Part shown: piece by piece, positions 44,059 to 53,400 of the stretch | Layout of the letters: each line of letters starts with the position of its first letter | Position numbering within the stretch: position 1 is the stretch's first letter | NCBI GenBank assembly: GCA_963761005.1 | Contig: CAVXFK010000002.1 | Location: forward strand, 48,638-112,637 | Direction: 5' to 3' | DNA from: DASWJZ01 sp963761005 | GTDB taxonomy: Bacteria > Pseudomonadota > Alphaproteobacteria > Rhizobiales > Afifellaceae | DNA: 64,000 nucleotides | Made by a program: the position numbers and the translations under genes | The notes under the pieces: generated by a model | What the model was told of the DNA's origin: nothing | Databases searched by the model: none | What the model saw: the letters and a program-made list of their open reading frames with translations, nothing else

Positions 44059-44915
44059 GCGTCGAGGTTCGCCCTGCGACCGCCGACGACATCGATCGTG
44101 TCGTCGATCTCCTCTACGGCAACATGAGCCAGAAGATTCCGAAGGAGCGCTGGCGCAATCTGCTCGACTATCCGTGGCGGCCGAAAAATGCCGATCGCGG
44201 GCATGTCGCCGTCGACGGCGAACGCGCCGTCGGCTTCCTCGGCCTCGTCTATGTCGACCGGCCCATCGCAGGGCGGATCGAGCGTTTCTGCAACATCTGC
44301 GCCTGGTATCTCTTGAAAGACTATCGCGGGCAGGGGATCGGGCAGCGTATCCAGTTCGGCTCCGTCGCCGACCCGACGATGACCTATACGATCATGACCG
44401 CGACGGCGGCGACGGGGCGCGCCTTCGGTTCGCGTAGCGGCTTTCGCGTGCTCGACGAAACGCGCTATCTCGTTCGCCGCCGCGCCGGCGGCGCCGGCGA
44501 CCTCGACATCGCCACCGACCCGGACGCGATCGAACGCCTTCTCTTGCCGGAGGATCGCAAGCTCCTTCAGGATCACCGTCCCTACAACCTTCGCCATCTC
44601 TTGGTCCGCGCCGGCGATGCGAGCTGTTATGTCGCAATGCAGGTGAAGCGGAAGGGCGACGACATCGATTATCATGAGGTCATGTACGCGAGCGACCCGG
44701 CGTTCCTCGCGTGCTTCGGCCAGGCGCTCGCCGACACCATCCTTTCCGGCGACAAATCGGTGCTCGCCATCGATAAGCGCTTCCTGCCTGAAATGCCCGC
44801 CTGGGAGAGCGAGACGATCAAGCTGCCGCGCTGGTATCGCTCGCCGTCGGTTGCGCCGGCGAAAATCGACCACCTCTACGGCGAGGTGGCGCTGCTCGAC
44901 TTGAAGCTGCCGTAG
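44055..44915 (+). CDS. GNAT-like N-acyltransferase, substrate unknown
   Basis: 286 residues from GTG 44055. N-terminal half has the GNAT pattern VEVRPATADDIDRVVDLLYG and the acetyl-CoA loop LLKDYRGQGIGQRIQ (R-G-Q-G-I-G). The C-terminal 140 residues (FRVLDETRYLVRRRAG onward) form a second, unrecognised half. Translationally coupled to the deacetylase-like gene, so deacetylation of an amino sugar followed by re-acylation is a reasonable guess, but only an inference. Confidence 0.75.
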   Translation: MSVEVRPATADDIDRVVDLLYGNMSQKIPKERWRNLLDYPWRPKNADRGHVAVDGERAVGFLGLVYVDRPIAGRIERFCNICAWYLLKDYRGQGIGQRIQFGSVADPTMTYTIMTATAATGRAFGSRSGFRVLDETRYLVRRRAGGAGDLDIATDPDAIERLLLPEDRKLLQDHRPYNLRHLLVRAGDASCYVAMQVKRKGDDIDYHEVMYASDPAFLACFGQALADTILSGDKSVLAIDKRFLPEMPAWESETIKLPRWYRSPSVAPAKIDHLYGEVALLDLKLP

Positions 44916-44969
44916 ACCTCCTCACATGCCCTTGCCGCGGGCGGCAAAATGGGCGTTAACGTCGCCGCT

Positions 44970-45494
44970 ATGAACGAAGCACCCCGCCCGGAGATCGATC
45001 AGGTCCGCTTTCGCCGCGTGATGAGCCGCTTTGCGACCGGCGTCACGGTCGTGACCGCCGAGCACGAGGGAGAGGCGCGCGGCATGACGGCGAACGCCTT
45101 CATGTCGGGCTCGCTCGAGCCGCCACTTTGCGTCGTCTCGATCGCGAAGCGCGCGCACATGCACCAGGTGATGGCGGCGGCGACCCATTTCGGCGTTAAT
45201 ATTCTGGCGGAGAACCAGGTCGAATTGAGCGAGCATTTCGCCGGCCGCCGCGATCCGCGGCTTTCCGTGCGCTTCGAGCGCGTCGGGCCGGCGGTGCTTC
45301 TTGCAAGCGCCTGCGCACGGATCACCGCGGAGACCGTGGCCCGCCACGACTGCGGCGATCACACGATCTTTATCGGCCACATCCTCGGTCTTGATGCGGA
45401 CGACCGCTCGCCGCTCCTCTATCATGCCGGCCACTATCGCGGTCTCGACGGCGGCCGGCTCGACGCCGATGTCGGAGTCCCCGAGTTCTGGTGA
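44970..45494 (+). CDS. Flavin reductase-like FMN-binding protein (HpaC-type)
   Basis: 174 residues from ATG 44970 (MNEAPRPEIDQVRFR; an in-frame ATG at 44949 would add 7). The split-barrel flavin reductase signature is clear: FRRVMSRFATGVTVVTAEHE, GMTANAFMSGSLEPPLCVVS, GVNILAENQ, and C-terminal SPLLYHAGHYRGL. Supplies FADH2/FMNH2 to a two-component monooxygenase by family; no oxygenase component is adjacent in the window. 54 nt after the GNAT-like gene. Confidence 0.88.
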   Translation: MNEAPRPEIDQVRFRRVMSRFATGVTVVTAEHEGEARGMTANAFMSGSLEPPLCVVSIAKRAHMHQVMAAATHFGVNILAENQVELSEHFAGRRDPRLSVRFERVGPAVLLASACARITAETVARHDCGDHTIFIGHILGLDADDRSPLLYHAGHYRGLDGGRLDADVGVPEFW

Positions 45495-45619
45495 TCCGTG
45501 TCCGCCGTCCGTCCTGCCTGCGATGAAATGACACTCGCGGCGCGCGGAACGCCAACGTCGAAAACTCCATTGTCGCGCGTGGGATGTTTTCGGGCAACGG
45601 CGGGGCAGGGAGTTTTGCG

Positions 45620-47011
45620 ATGAGAGGCATGATTTCGGTCACGGCCCTGATGGCCGCTTTCGTGTTTTCCGGCACGGCGGTGGAGTCGGCGAGCGCGCAA
45701 AACTCCGGCAATGTGCTGACCGGCGCCGCGGCGTTCGGAAGCTGGGGGGACGCGAAGCCTGGTGTCACGCGGCTGATCAAGCCGTCCGACTTGCCGGCGC
45801 CCTACGCGACGAAGTCGGCGAGCAATGCGCCTGCACCGATCGCCATGCCGGCCGCAGGCAGGTTTAATGTGCTCGAGGGCTTCAGCGTGACGGAGTTCGC
45901 GAGCGGCATGACGCAGCCGCGCGTGATCCGGATCGCGCCGAACGGCGACGTGTTCGTGGCCGATAGCGGCGCCGACGAGATCGACGTCTTCCGCATGGAC
46001 GAGAAGGGCAGCGTCGCGTCGAAGGACGTGTTCGCGGCCGGCCTCGATCAACCCTACGGCATCGCCTTCTATCCGAAGGACGATCCGCAATACGTCTATG
46101 TCGCCAATACCGGGAGTGTCGTGCGCTATCCCTACAAGGCCGGCGACATGAAGGCCTCAGGCGCCGCCGAGACGGTCGTCCCGGTGCTTCCGGTAGGCCA
46201 TCATTGGACGCGCGATCTCGCCTTCTCACCCGACGGCAAGACGCTCTTCGTCTCCGTCGGCTCCGGCTCGAACGTCGGCGAGGGCACGATGGAAGGTCCG
46301 CCGCCTCCGGTCTTCGTCGCGAACCACGCGCTTGGCGCCAGCTGGGCGGAGGAGGCGAACCGCGCTGACGTGCTCGCCTTCGATCCGGACGGCAAGAACG
46401 AGCGCGTCTATGCGACAGGCCTGCGCAACTGCTCCGGCATGACCGTTCAGCCGGCGACCAGTGACCTCTGGTGCGTCGTCAACGAGCGCGATGCGCTCGG
46501 CGACAACCTGCCGCCCGACTACGCCACGCATGTGCAGGATGGCGCTTTCTACGGCTGGCCCTGGTACTACATCGGCGGCAACGAGGACCCGCGCCACAAG
46601 GGTGAGCGGCCCGACCTCGCCGACAAGGTCACGGTGCCTGACGTGCTCTTCCAGGCACATTCCGCGCCGCTCGGCATCACCTTTTATGAAGGCGACGCCT
46701 TCCCGGCTGAATACAAGGGCGACGCGTTCGTCGCCATGCACGGCTCGTGGAACCGCGACCACCGCACCGGCTACAAGGTGGTGCGCTTGATGTTCGACGC
46801 TTCCGGCAAGCCGACCGGCGCCTATCAGGACTTCATGACCGGCTTCGTGATGGACGACCAGTCGGTGTGGGGCCGCCCGGTCGATGTCGCGGTCGCGAAG
46901 GACGGCTCGCTCCTCGTCAGCGAGGACACGGGCGGCACGATCTGGCGCGTCACCGCCGACAAGCAGGCGGCCGAGAGCGTGGCACCGGCGCCTGCGGCCA
47001 AGGCGAACTAG
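45620..47011 (+). CDS. PQQ-type sorbosone/glucose dehydrogenase-like beta-propeller, secreted
   Basis: 463 residues from ATG 45620 (MRGMISVTALMAA), with GGGAG upstream and a signal peptide ending near ESASAQ. Six-blade soluble aldose dehydrogenase fold: VLEGFSVTEFASGMTQPRVI, GHHWTRDLAFSPDGKTLFVS, VGSGSNVGE, ATGLRNCSGMTVQP, HSAPLGITFYEG, FVAMHGSWNRD. Homologues of this length are annotated L-sorbosone dehydrogenase; PQQ dependence is inferred from family. It would oxidise a sugar or aldehyde in the periplasm. Followed by a rho-independent terminator. Confidence 0.82.
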   Translation: MRGMISVTALMAAFVFSGTAVESASAQNSGNVLTGAAAFGSWGDAKPGVTRLIKPSDLPAPYATKSASNAPAPIAMPAAGRFNVLEGFSVTEFASGMTQPRVIRIAPNGDVFVADSGADEIDVFRMDEKGSVASKDVFAAGLDQPYGIAFYPKDDPQYVYVANTGSVVRYPYKAGDMKASGAAETVVPVLPVGHHWTRDLAFSPDGKTLFVSVGSGSNVGEGTMEGPPPPVFVANHALGASWAEEANRADVLAFDPDGKNERVYATGLRNCSGMTVQPATSDLWCVVNERDALGDNLPPDYATHVQDGAFYGWPWYYIGGNEDPRHKGERPDLADKVTVPDVLFQAHSAPLGITFYEGDAFPAEYKGDAFVAMHGSWNRDHRTGYKVVRLMFDASGKPTGAYQDFMTGFVMDDQSVWGRPVDVAVAKDGSLLVSEDTGGTIWRVTADKQAAESVAPAPAAKAN

Positions 47012-47034
47012 CGGAGAGACCGCGCAGCACCTGC

Positions 47035-47068
47035 GACCGCTTCGGAAGGAGCGGTCTCTTCTATTTGT
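47035..47068 (+). terminator. Rho-independent terminator after the sorbosone dehydrogenase-like gene
   Basis: GACCGCT (47035-47041) pairs with AGCGGTC (47050-47056), 8-nt loop, followed by TCTTCTATTTG. A longer alternative stem AGAGACCGC (47015-47023) / GCGGTCTCT (47051-47059) exists. The tail overlaps the end of the convergent gene at 47061. Confidence 0.7.
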
Positions 47069-47972
47069 GCGGCGGGACGCCGAGCGCCGTTTTGCTCGTG
47101 TCGCGGCGGTTGACGCGAAGCTTCTCCTGCATGGCGATGAAGAGCTTTCGCGCGCATTCAGCCGCGTCCGCATTCATGCGCCCGTCCTTGGTCTTGAAGT
47201 CGAAGGAGATCTCGGCGACGTGCGGGTTCAAACGGCCGGATTCGGCACGGCTGAAGGGATAGCGCTTCGCTCCCGGCTTGAGGAAATGCCAGAGCGTGAA
47301 ACCGAACTCGGCGTCGATGTTGCCGAGGTCGACGTGGGCATATTGGAAGACCCACTCGCAGATCGTCGGGCCAGGGCGAAGCTTCTCGTCTGCCTTCTTG
47401 CCATCCTCGTCGAGGAGATCGGAGAGCGCGCCGAAGCGCGCGAAAACGTCGTCCAGCCTGTTGAACCTGTCGTCAAGGTCGCGCTTGGTCGAGACGGAGA
47501 AGCGGCTGTAGGTCGACCGCGGCTTGGCGACGATCGCCGGCCTTCCTTTGCGGAACACCTGAAATGGAGCGATGTCCTCCTCAAGCACGGTCGCGCCTTT
47601 CGACTTCATTGCCGCGTCGCGGTACTCGACCGCGCGCAAGAGGTCGGGGGTGCGGAACTTCAGCGTCAGCTCCGGCAGGCCCGAAAGCGCGCCGTTCTTG
47701 AAGTAGGTGCGGCTGCGGAGCGCGATGCCGCGGCGCGCGAAGAGCCCCTCCTTCGTGTCGAGGAAGAAGACCACGCGCCGCTTCTTGAGCTTGAGCGCTC
47801 TCTCTGCGCGGCTCTCCTTGCCGTCTTTCGGACCGAGCGTCTTCTCGATCAAGGGTTTCAGGCGTTCGGCCCAGAGGGCCTTCGCTGACTTTTCGTAAGC
47901 CTTGTCGGCAAAGGCCGCCTGATCGAGGAGTAGCTTGTATTCCCGACTTTCGATGCCGGTTTGCTCGCCCAT
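47061..47972 (-). CDS. Possible CYTH/triphosphate-tunnel-like protein, function unknown
   Basis: 303 residues from ATG 47972 (MGEQTGIESREYKLLLD). Not confidently recognised. Features that suggest a CYTH-type tunnel fold: an N-terminal E-x-K (REYKLLLD), alternating charged strands RVVFFLDTKEGLFARRGIALR and GLPELTLKFR, YSRFSVSTKRDL, and EISFDFKTKDGR near the C-terminus. Very Lys/Arg-rich. No signal peptide. It follows the degenerate M24 gene by 89 nt on the same strand and may be the last gene of the importer D operon or independent. Confidence 0.6.
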   Translation of the reverse strand: MGEQTGIESREYKLLLDQAAFADKAYEKSAKALWAERLKPLIEKTLGPKDGKESRAERALKLKKRRVVFFLDTKEGLFARRGIALRSRTYFKNGALSGLPELTLKFRTPDLLRAVEYRDAAMKSKGATVLEEDIAPFQVFRKGRPAIVAKPRSTYSRFSVSTKRDLDDRFNRLDDVFARFGALSDLLDEDGKKADEKLRPGPTICEWVFQYAHVDLGNIDAEFGFTLWHFLKPGAKRYPFSRAESGRLNPHVAEISFDFKTKDGRMNADAAECARKLFIAMQEKLRVNRRDTSKTALGVPPHK

Positions 47973-48061
47973 GCGAAGAAACCTCCGCCGTCCACGCCCC
48001 CGACTTCTCAACCTAGACTAGCAAGCGAACGGGGCGCCGTCACCCCTGCCGGGGGCGCGGC

Positions 48062-49462
48062 TCAGCGCGCGAAGACACGCGTTGGCGAAAGGACGAAGGG
48101 CGGCAGGTAGCCGGCGAGGTTGGAAAAGGGGAGCACCTCGGGCTTGAGCCGAATGCCGAGGATGTCGGCCATGAAGGCGCGGCGCGTTTCGATCCGCCGC
48201 CACGCGTCGGGATAGCGCTCGGCGAAGGCTGCGCGGCCGCGGTCGTCGAGAAGCGCGATGCCGTCCTCGATGTTGGAGGTGAAGTAGGGCGTGCCGGTTG
48301 CCGGGATGATGTCGAGCTGGATCGCCTGGCCAGATTTGAGCCGCTCGCGCGAGCCGGGATAGATCGGCGTGTTCATCCACTCGTCGAGGTGGATCAGGTG
48401 GCCGGGATTGAGCCCGACGCCGAAGAACGGATCGCCGAGATGCCGCTTCACCAGCGCGTCGATCGCGCCGCCTTCAACGTCGATGCCGATCGTCTCGTAC
48501 CATTCGGCGGCGCAGGCGAAATAGGGGCCGGCGAGGCGTTCGGCGTAGTCGCGGATAGTCTCCGGGAGTTCCAGCGCGTCGGCGACCATGAAGCCGGCGC
48601 GGCAGGTGAGCGCCCCCCAGATCCCGAGCGCCACCGTGAACGGATCGCCGCGCTCGATGACGCGGTCGGAGGGGCTGCCGAGGCCCTGATAGGCACGCGG
48701 TCCGGCGGAGAGCATCGCGTGGCAGGAAAGCGCGAAGCCTTCTTGCCTGAGCAACGTCGCCGCCTCGAACTCGCGCATGCCCGGTTTCACGCCGAAGACC
48801 ACGCGCTTCACCGCTTCGGATACGTGGCTCGCCGCAAACTCGAACGCGGCAAGCTGCTCGATCTCGTTGGTGGCGCGGAGCCCGGTGGAGGCATCCATCA
48901 GAAGCGCGGTCGCGTTCGCCACCCGGCCCGACTTGCCGACCAAGCCGCGAAGCGTGTCGGCGACGAAGGAAGGGATCTCGAGCCACGTGTCGGGCTGCGG
49001 CGATTCTGCTCGCGAGTAGTATTTCCAGCCGACGGTGCCGACCGAGCCGCCGGCCCGTATGCCGGCCTCGGCGAAGAGATCGGCGAGGGCAGGCGTGCGG
49101 CTGCGGTCCTGGCCGAGCAGGCCAAAAGGCGGATAGAGCCTGACGTCGAGATCGATCGTGGCCGAACGCGCCGGGCCCTGGTTCTCCGGGCCGGCAAGAA
49201 GCACCGGCTCGCGTCCCGGCACGAAGATCATGAGCGCTTCCTCGAAGCGCGGATCGAAGCCGGTCAAGAACGCGAGGTTGGCGAAGTGCTCGCGGTCGGC
49301 ATAGACGACCGCCGCATCAAGTCCCGCCGCGTGGACGCGTTCGGCGAATGCAGCGAAACGCGCCGCATAGAGGCGCTTCGAGAGTTCCGGACGAACGTCG
49401 GGGACCCCGAAGGCGGGAAGCTTGGCGTCGATCAGGCGGACGCCGGCGGGAAGCTGCGGCAC
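48062..49462 (-). CDS. M24-fold protein with lost metal ligands (pseudo-aminopeptidase P)
   Basis: 466 residues from GTG 49462. N-terminal creatinase-type domain (FLTGFDPRFEEALMIFVPG) and C-terminal pita-bread domain are recognisable, but the segment that normally carries two Asp ligands reads PFTVALGIWGALTCRAG (residues about 274-290) with no acidic residue, and the His-Gly motif is GLNPGHLIHLDEW. Metal-dependent peptidase chemistry is therefore doubtful; creatinase-like or lyase-like activity, or a binding role, is possible. Begins 3 nt after the CRTAC1 stop, so it is co-translated with that operon. Confidence 0.8.
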   Translation of the reverse strand: MPQLPAGVRLIDAKLPAFGVPDVRPELSKRLYAARFAAFAERVHAAGLDAAVVYADREHFANLAFLTGFDPRFEEALMIFVPGREPVLLAGPENQGPARSATIDLDVRLYPPFGLLGQDRSRTPALADLFAEAGIRAGGSVGTVGWKYYSRAESPQPDTWLEIPSFVADTLRGLVGKSGRVANATALLMDASTGLRATNEIEQLAAFEFAASHVSEAVKRVVFGVKPGMREFEAATLLRQEGFALSCHAMLSAGPRAYQGLGSPSDRVIERGDPFTVALGIWGALTCRAGFMVADALELPETIRDYAERLAGPYFACAAEWYETIGIDVEGGAIDALVKRHLGDPFFGVGLNPGHLIHLDEWMNTPIYPGSRERLKSGQAIQLDIIPATGTPYFTSNIEDGIALLDDRGRAAFAERYPDAWRRIETRRAFMADILGIRLKPEVLPFSNLAGYLPPFVLSPTRVFAR

Positions 49463-49465
49463 GCG

Positions 49466-51151
49466 CTACTGGGTGGAATTGGCAGAATCGGGTGGCGGCG
49501 GCAGCCAATAGCTGGCGGCCGCCTTGCCGCGCTCGATCCGCACGAAGTTGTCGGCGAACGCTTTATAGGTGTGGCTCCATTCGCCGTCCGGCCACTTGAT
49601 GCGGATCTCGGCGCGCTCGGCCGTGCCGAGGCCGAAATGCACGAAGCCGGCCTGCCCCGACGCGTGGCCGCCGCCGACGGCAACGGTGCGCGTCATGGTG
49701 TGGTTGCCGGTCTTGACAGAGATGCGCGCGCCGACCGCGTTGCGGTTGGTGTCGGGTTCAGCCAGCTCGACTTCCAGAAAGTTGCCGAGCGGCTCGTGCC
49801 CCCACGCGGTGCGGGCGCCGAGATTGCGGAAGAGGCTCGCTGGTGAGTTGCGGTTGACCACGACGATGTCGAGCATGCCGTCGAGATTGAGATCGACGAC
49901 AGCGGCGCCGCGTCCGCGCTTCTCCGAGGCGATGCCTGCCTGTCCGCCGACCTCGGTGAAATTCCCATCCCAACCGCCGAGGAGCAGATTGTCCGGATCG
50001 TAGGCGGCGAACTCCGGCATCAATTCCACGTTGCCCTTGGAGATGAAGAGATCAAGCAGGCCGTCGTTGTTCACGTCGGCGAACTCGCTGTGCCAGCCGG
50101 TCGAGGGGCGGTAGTCGGTGCCTTGATAGGGGCGCTGTGCGGTCGCGCCGACGTCGAAGGCGATGTCCTTGTAGACCGGCTTCAGGCCGTCGTCGCCCTG
50201 GTCTTCCTCAGGGTCGAGCTCCTGCAGCTTGGTGTCGCCCATCGAGGTCAGCGCGTATTCCGGATAGCCGTTGCCGGAGAGATCGGCCTCGGCGATCCCC
50301 ATTCCCCAGATGGAGAGATGCCCCCAGCCGTCGGCGGCGGTGAAGAGCTTCGGCGTGCGGCCGGGATCGACGCGCCACATCTGCTCCTCGCCGCCGCGAT
50401 AATATTGGCGGTCGTTGGTGACACGGAGCGAGGGCGTGCCCGACTGGTTCCAGTCGGTGAAGAGCATGGAGAGCGTGCAATAGCCCGGCGAGAGCATGAA
50501 GGGGGCGCCGTAGGACGGCGTATCGTCGGCCGACGGGCGGATCAGATAATTGTCCCCGCAGGTCCCCCAGGGTGAGCCCGGCGCCTGGCGGTCGACGTAG
50601 TTGCCGATGGCGAGCGTCGGGAACTTCGCGCCCGTTTCGAAGGTGGCGGAGAACGCCGTCGTCCATTCCTTGCCGCCGTCGAAGGCCATGGCGTCGTTGG
50701 CCTTGGTGAACTGGCAGTCGGGGCCACCCTTGAGGATGAGATTCGCGCCGAGCCTGAGGACAAAGAGGTCCATGTGGCCGTCATTGTCGATGTCGATCGG
50801 ATAGGCGCCGATGACTTTTCTCAGGTCGGAATCGCTGATGCCCGAAAGCGCGACCTTCTTGAAGCGGAGCGCTCCGCCGGTCTCGCTTTCGTTTTCGAAG
50901 AGCTCGGCGGGATTGGTGCCGCCGGCCATGAAGAGGTCGGGCTTGCGGTCGCCGTTGCAGTCGAACGCGGCCACGCCGCCACCGACGAAGAATTCCCACG
51001 GGCCAGCATAGACGTGATTGATGCCGGCGTCGGCGGCTTCGTCGACGTAGTCTGGCACGTCGCTCGTAGCCTTTTCGGCGGCAAGCCCGATCCCTGCGCC
51101 GCCGACAACGGCAAGCGCGACCAGCGAAGCGCGGGCGAAGCTGCGGGTCAC
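49466..51151 (-). CDS. CRTAC1-family FG-GAP/VCBS beta-propeller with ASPIC/UnbV C-terminal domain, secreted
   Basis: 561 residues from GTG 51151. Signal peptide (SLVALAVVGGAGIGLAAE). Calcium-binding FG-GAP loops recur: AAFDCNGDRKPDLFM, DIDNDGHMDLFVL, EADLSGNGYPEYAL, DVNNDGLLDLFIS, DLNLDGMLDIVVV. The C-terminal ASPIC/UnbV domain is marked by NAVGARISVKTG and EIRIKWPDGEWSHTY. Start overlaps the diheme enzyme stop by 4 nt (GTGA, 51148-51151), so the two are made in close stoichiometry and probably meet in the periplasm. Family function is poorly known; contains many Trp/Tyr and Cys (DCNGD, GPDCQF, GTCGDN, GYCTL). Confidence 0.88.
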   Translation of the reverse strand: MTRSFARASLVALAVVGGAGIGLAAEKATSDVPDYVDEAADAGINHVYAGPWEFFVGGGVAAFDCNGDRKPDLFMAGGTNPAELFENESETGGALRFKKVALSGISDSDLRKVIGAYPIDIDNDGHMDLFVLRLGANLILKGGPDCQFTKANDAMAFDGGKEWTTAFSATFETGAKFPTLAIGNYVDRQAPGSPWGTCGDNYLIRPSADDTPSYGAPFMLSPGYCTLSMLFTDWNQSGTPSLRVTNDRQYYRGGEEQMWRVDPGRTPKLFTAADGWGHLSIWGMGIAEADLSGNGYPEYALTSMGDTKLQELDPEEDQGDDGLKPVYKDIAFDVGATAQRPYQGTDYRPSTGWHSEFADVNNDGLLDLFISKGNVELMPEFAAYDPDNLLLGGWDGNFTEVGGQAGIASEKRGRGAAVVDLNLDGMLDIVVVNRNSPASLFRNLGARTAWGHEPLGNFLEVELAEPDTNRNAVGARISVKTGNHTMTRTVAVGGGHASGQAGFVHFGLGTAERAEIRIKWPDGEWSHTYKAFADNFVRIERGKAAASYWLPPPPDSANSTQ

Positions 51152-52596
51152 GGCACGGTCACCAGCGTCTTCAGATAGGCGATGATCGACGAGCGGTCGG
51201 CGTCGCTCGCGGCGATATAGGCGTCGCGGGCGGCGCGCGCCTCGCCGCCATGGGCGCGGATCGCCTCGTCGAGCGTGGTCATGTCGCCGCGGTGGCCGTA
51301 GGGCGCGGTGGAGGCGATGCCCCAGAGCTCGGCGGTGATGAAGATGTCGCGCTCGACGAAGCGCTGCGCCAGGATTTCGTTGCCGAAGGCGGTGACCTCG
51401 TTGTCGGCGATCTTGTGGCGCTTCAGGTCGCCGTAGAGCGGCACCAGGTACTCGCCCTTGTCGTTTCGCTCAAGCGACTTCGCCCAATCGAGAAGCGCGA
51501 GATTGTAGACGGAGGGCTCGCGCACTTCCCCGGGCCTGAGCGTGCCGGAAAGGTCATAGGGCGAGGGGTCGGTGAAGGCGAGGCTCTTCAACGGCAGCGT
51601 CTGGCGATGGCAGGCGGCGCAGCCGAGATCGGTGAACTTCGTCGCGCCAGCGGCGGCAGCGTCGCGCCAGGCGGGATCGTCCGGAACGATCTCCTTCGGC
51701 AGCGGCAGTGCTGCCTGGAAGGCGACGAGCGCGGAAATGTCGCCGGGCGAAAGCTCGTCCGGGTGGCCGTCCTGATCGAAATCGTTCGTGCCGGTCCAGC
51801 GCTTTCCGAAGCGCTCGCTCGCCTCCATGCCGTGATGCGCGTTCATGGCGTTGATGGTGAACTGGCGGAGCGAAGCGAACACACCCTTCTGGCTGAACGG
51901 CCTGATGGTGAGGTCGGCGTCGACTCCCTCGATGCCGGAATTGTCCACACTGCCGTCGGGGCTGACCGTCACGTGGCCGAAGTCGACTCCCTTGCTGTTG
52001 AGCGAGGCCGTGACCGGCTGGCCGGTGGCCCGCGCCTGCTTTAGCGCGGCGAGACGCTCGGCGCGAAGGTCGGCCGTCATCTCACGTGCGAGGAGCTCGA
52101 CGAGCCCGTCGCCGAACATCGAGTTGGTATTGCGCTCGTTGGAGAATTGCGGATCGAGGCTATCGAAGTCGACGCTTTCGAAACCCTCCGAAACGAAGAC
52201 GTTGGCGGTGAAGGGGCCGGCGCCGCCGGGTGCGGGGTCGGAGTGGCAGGAAGAGCAGGCGTTGGCGTCCGTGCCGGCGGTGCGGCGGAAGGCGATGTCG
52301 ACAGGGCGCTTGCGCAAGGTCGGGATGATCGCCTGCGTCGCCATCGGACGCCCGGCCCCGTCCTCGACCGTGAAGCGTCCGGTGAAGAGCGTCTTGCCGG
52401 CTTCGACTAGTTTCGCGAGCTCAGCCGGTGTCAGCGTCCCCTCGTAGTCGGTGACGTCGATATGCTGGCGCACCACCTTCTCCGCCCAGGGCGGAGCCGT
52501 GTCGGCGGCGACCGCCGGGCGGACCAAGAGACCTGCGCCGCACAAGAGCGCTGCAAGCATCCGCCGCCGGCATGCCGTTCGGCGGGGGGCGCTCAC
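51148..52596 (-). CDS. Periplasmic diheme cytochrome c peroxidase-like oxidoreductase (DHOR/MauG-type)
   Basis: 482 residues from GTG 52596 with a signal peptide (LAALLCGAGLLVRPAVAAD). Two c-type heme sites: CSSCH at residues 114-118 and CAACH at 326-330. A calcium-loop-like NDFDQDGHPDEL (about 271-282) and the C-terminal STAPYGHRGDMTTLDEAI, equivalent to the PYxHDGxxxTLxEAV motif of cytochrome c peroxidases, are present; RPFSQKGVFASLRQF recalls DUF1111-type diheme oxidoreductases. Chemistry could be peroxidase or, as in MauG and MbnH, oxidation of aromatic residues in a partner protein. GTGA overlaps join it to the importer D ATPase upstream and to CRTAC1 downstream. Confidence 0.88.
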   Translation of the reverse strand: MSAPRRTACRRRMLAALLCGAGLLVRPAVAADTAPPWAEKVVRQHIDVTDYEGTLTPAELAKLVEAGKTLFTGRFTVEDGAGRPMATQAIIPTLRKRPVDIAFRRTAGTDANACSSCHSDPAPGGAGPFTANVFVSEGFESVDFDSLDPQFSNERNTNSMFGDGLVELLAREMTADLRAERLAALKQARATGQPVTASLNSKGVDFGHVTVSPDGSVDNSGIEGVDADLTIRPFSQKGVFASLRQFTINAMNAHHGMEASERFGKRWTGTNDFDQDGHPDELSPGDISALVAFQAALPLPKEIVPDDPAWRDAAAAGATKFTDLGCAACHRQTLPLKSLAFTDPSPYDLSGTLRPGEVREPSVYNLALLDWAKSLERNDKGEYLVPLYGDLKRHKIADNEVTAFGNEILAQRFVERDIFITAELWGIASTAPYGHRGDMTTLDEAIRAHGGEARAARDAYIAASDADRSSIIAYLKTLVTVP

Positions 52597-53381
52597 GGCC
52601 GCGCCTCCGCGTAGGCGTTGGTGATCTCGGCGTGCGCGGGCACCGTGCCGCCGATGATCATGGCAAGCACCTCGTCGGTCGTCACCTCGTCCTTTTGCAC
52701 GGTCCCCACCATGCGCGCCGTCTTCATCACGGTGATGCGGTCGGCGAGGTCGAAGACGTCGTGGATCTCGTGGCTGATCAGGAAGATGCCGATGCCTTCC
52801 TTCTTGAGCTGCTTGACGAGGTCGCGCACCTGCGCGGTTTCGGCCGGCCCGAGCGCCGCCGTCGGCTCGTCCATGATCAGGATGCGCGCGTTGAAATGGA
52901 TCGCGCGCGCGATGGCCACCGACTGGCGCTGGCCGCCGGAGAGCGCTTTGACCGGCGTCTTGAAGCCCTTGAAGACCGGATTGAGCCGGCCCATCACCTT
53001 GCGGGTTGCCGCCTCCATGGCGACGTCGTCGAGCGTGTTCAACCGGGTCAGCAGCTCGCGCCCGAGGAAGACGTTGGCTGGCGCGTCCACGTTGTCGGCC
53101 AAGGCGAGATTTTGATAGATCGTCTCGATGCCGAGCGCCTTGGCGTCGCGCGGATTGTTGATCGTCACCGGCTTTCCGGCGATCAGGATCTGCCCGGAAT
53201 CTGCGCGGTAGGCGCCGGAGAGCACCTTCATCAGCGTCGATTTTCCGGCGCCGTTGCCGCCGACGAGCCCGACGACTTCGCCCGGATAAAGATCGATGGT
53301 CGCGTTCTCGACTGCGTGCACGCCGCCGAACGAGACGTAGATGTTGCGCATCTCGACGAGGGGCGTGCCGGTCCCGGCCAT
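52593..53381 (-). CDS. CUT2 importer D, single-domain ATPase (FrcA/XylG-like)
   Basis: 262 residues from ATG 53381. One complete NBD: Walker A GGNGAGKSTLMK, signature LSGGQRQSVAIARAIHF, Walker B ILIMDEPTAALG, H-loop ISHEIHDVF. The single-domain ATPase differs from the tandem ATPases of importers A, B and C and must act as a homodimer. Stop overlaps the diheme enzyme start (GTGA, 52593-52596). Lies 19 nt after the permease gene. Confidence 0.9.
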   Translation of the reverse strand: MAGTGTPLVEMRNIYVSFGGVHAVENATIDLYPGEVVGLVGGNGAGKSTLMKVLSGAYRADSGQILIAGKPVTINNPRDAKALGIETIYQNLALADNVDAPANVFLGRELLTRLNTLDDVAMEAATRKVMGRLNPVFKGFKTPVKALSGGQRQSVAIARAIHFNARILIMDEPTAALGPAETAQVRDLVKQLKKEGIGIFLISHEIHDVFDLADRITVMKTARMVGTVQKDEVTTDEVLAMIIGGTVPAHAEITNAYAEARP

Positions 53382-53400
53382 GCGTCTGTCTCCTCCGCCC

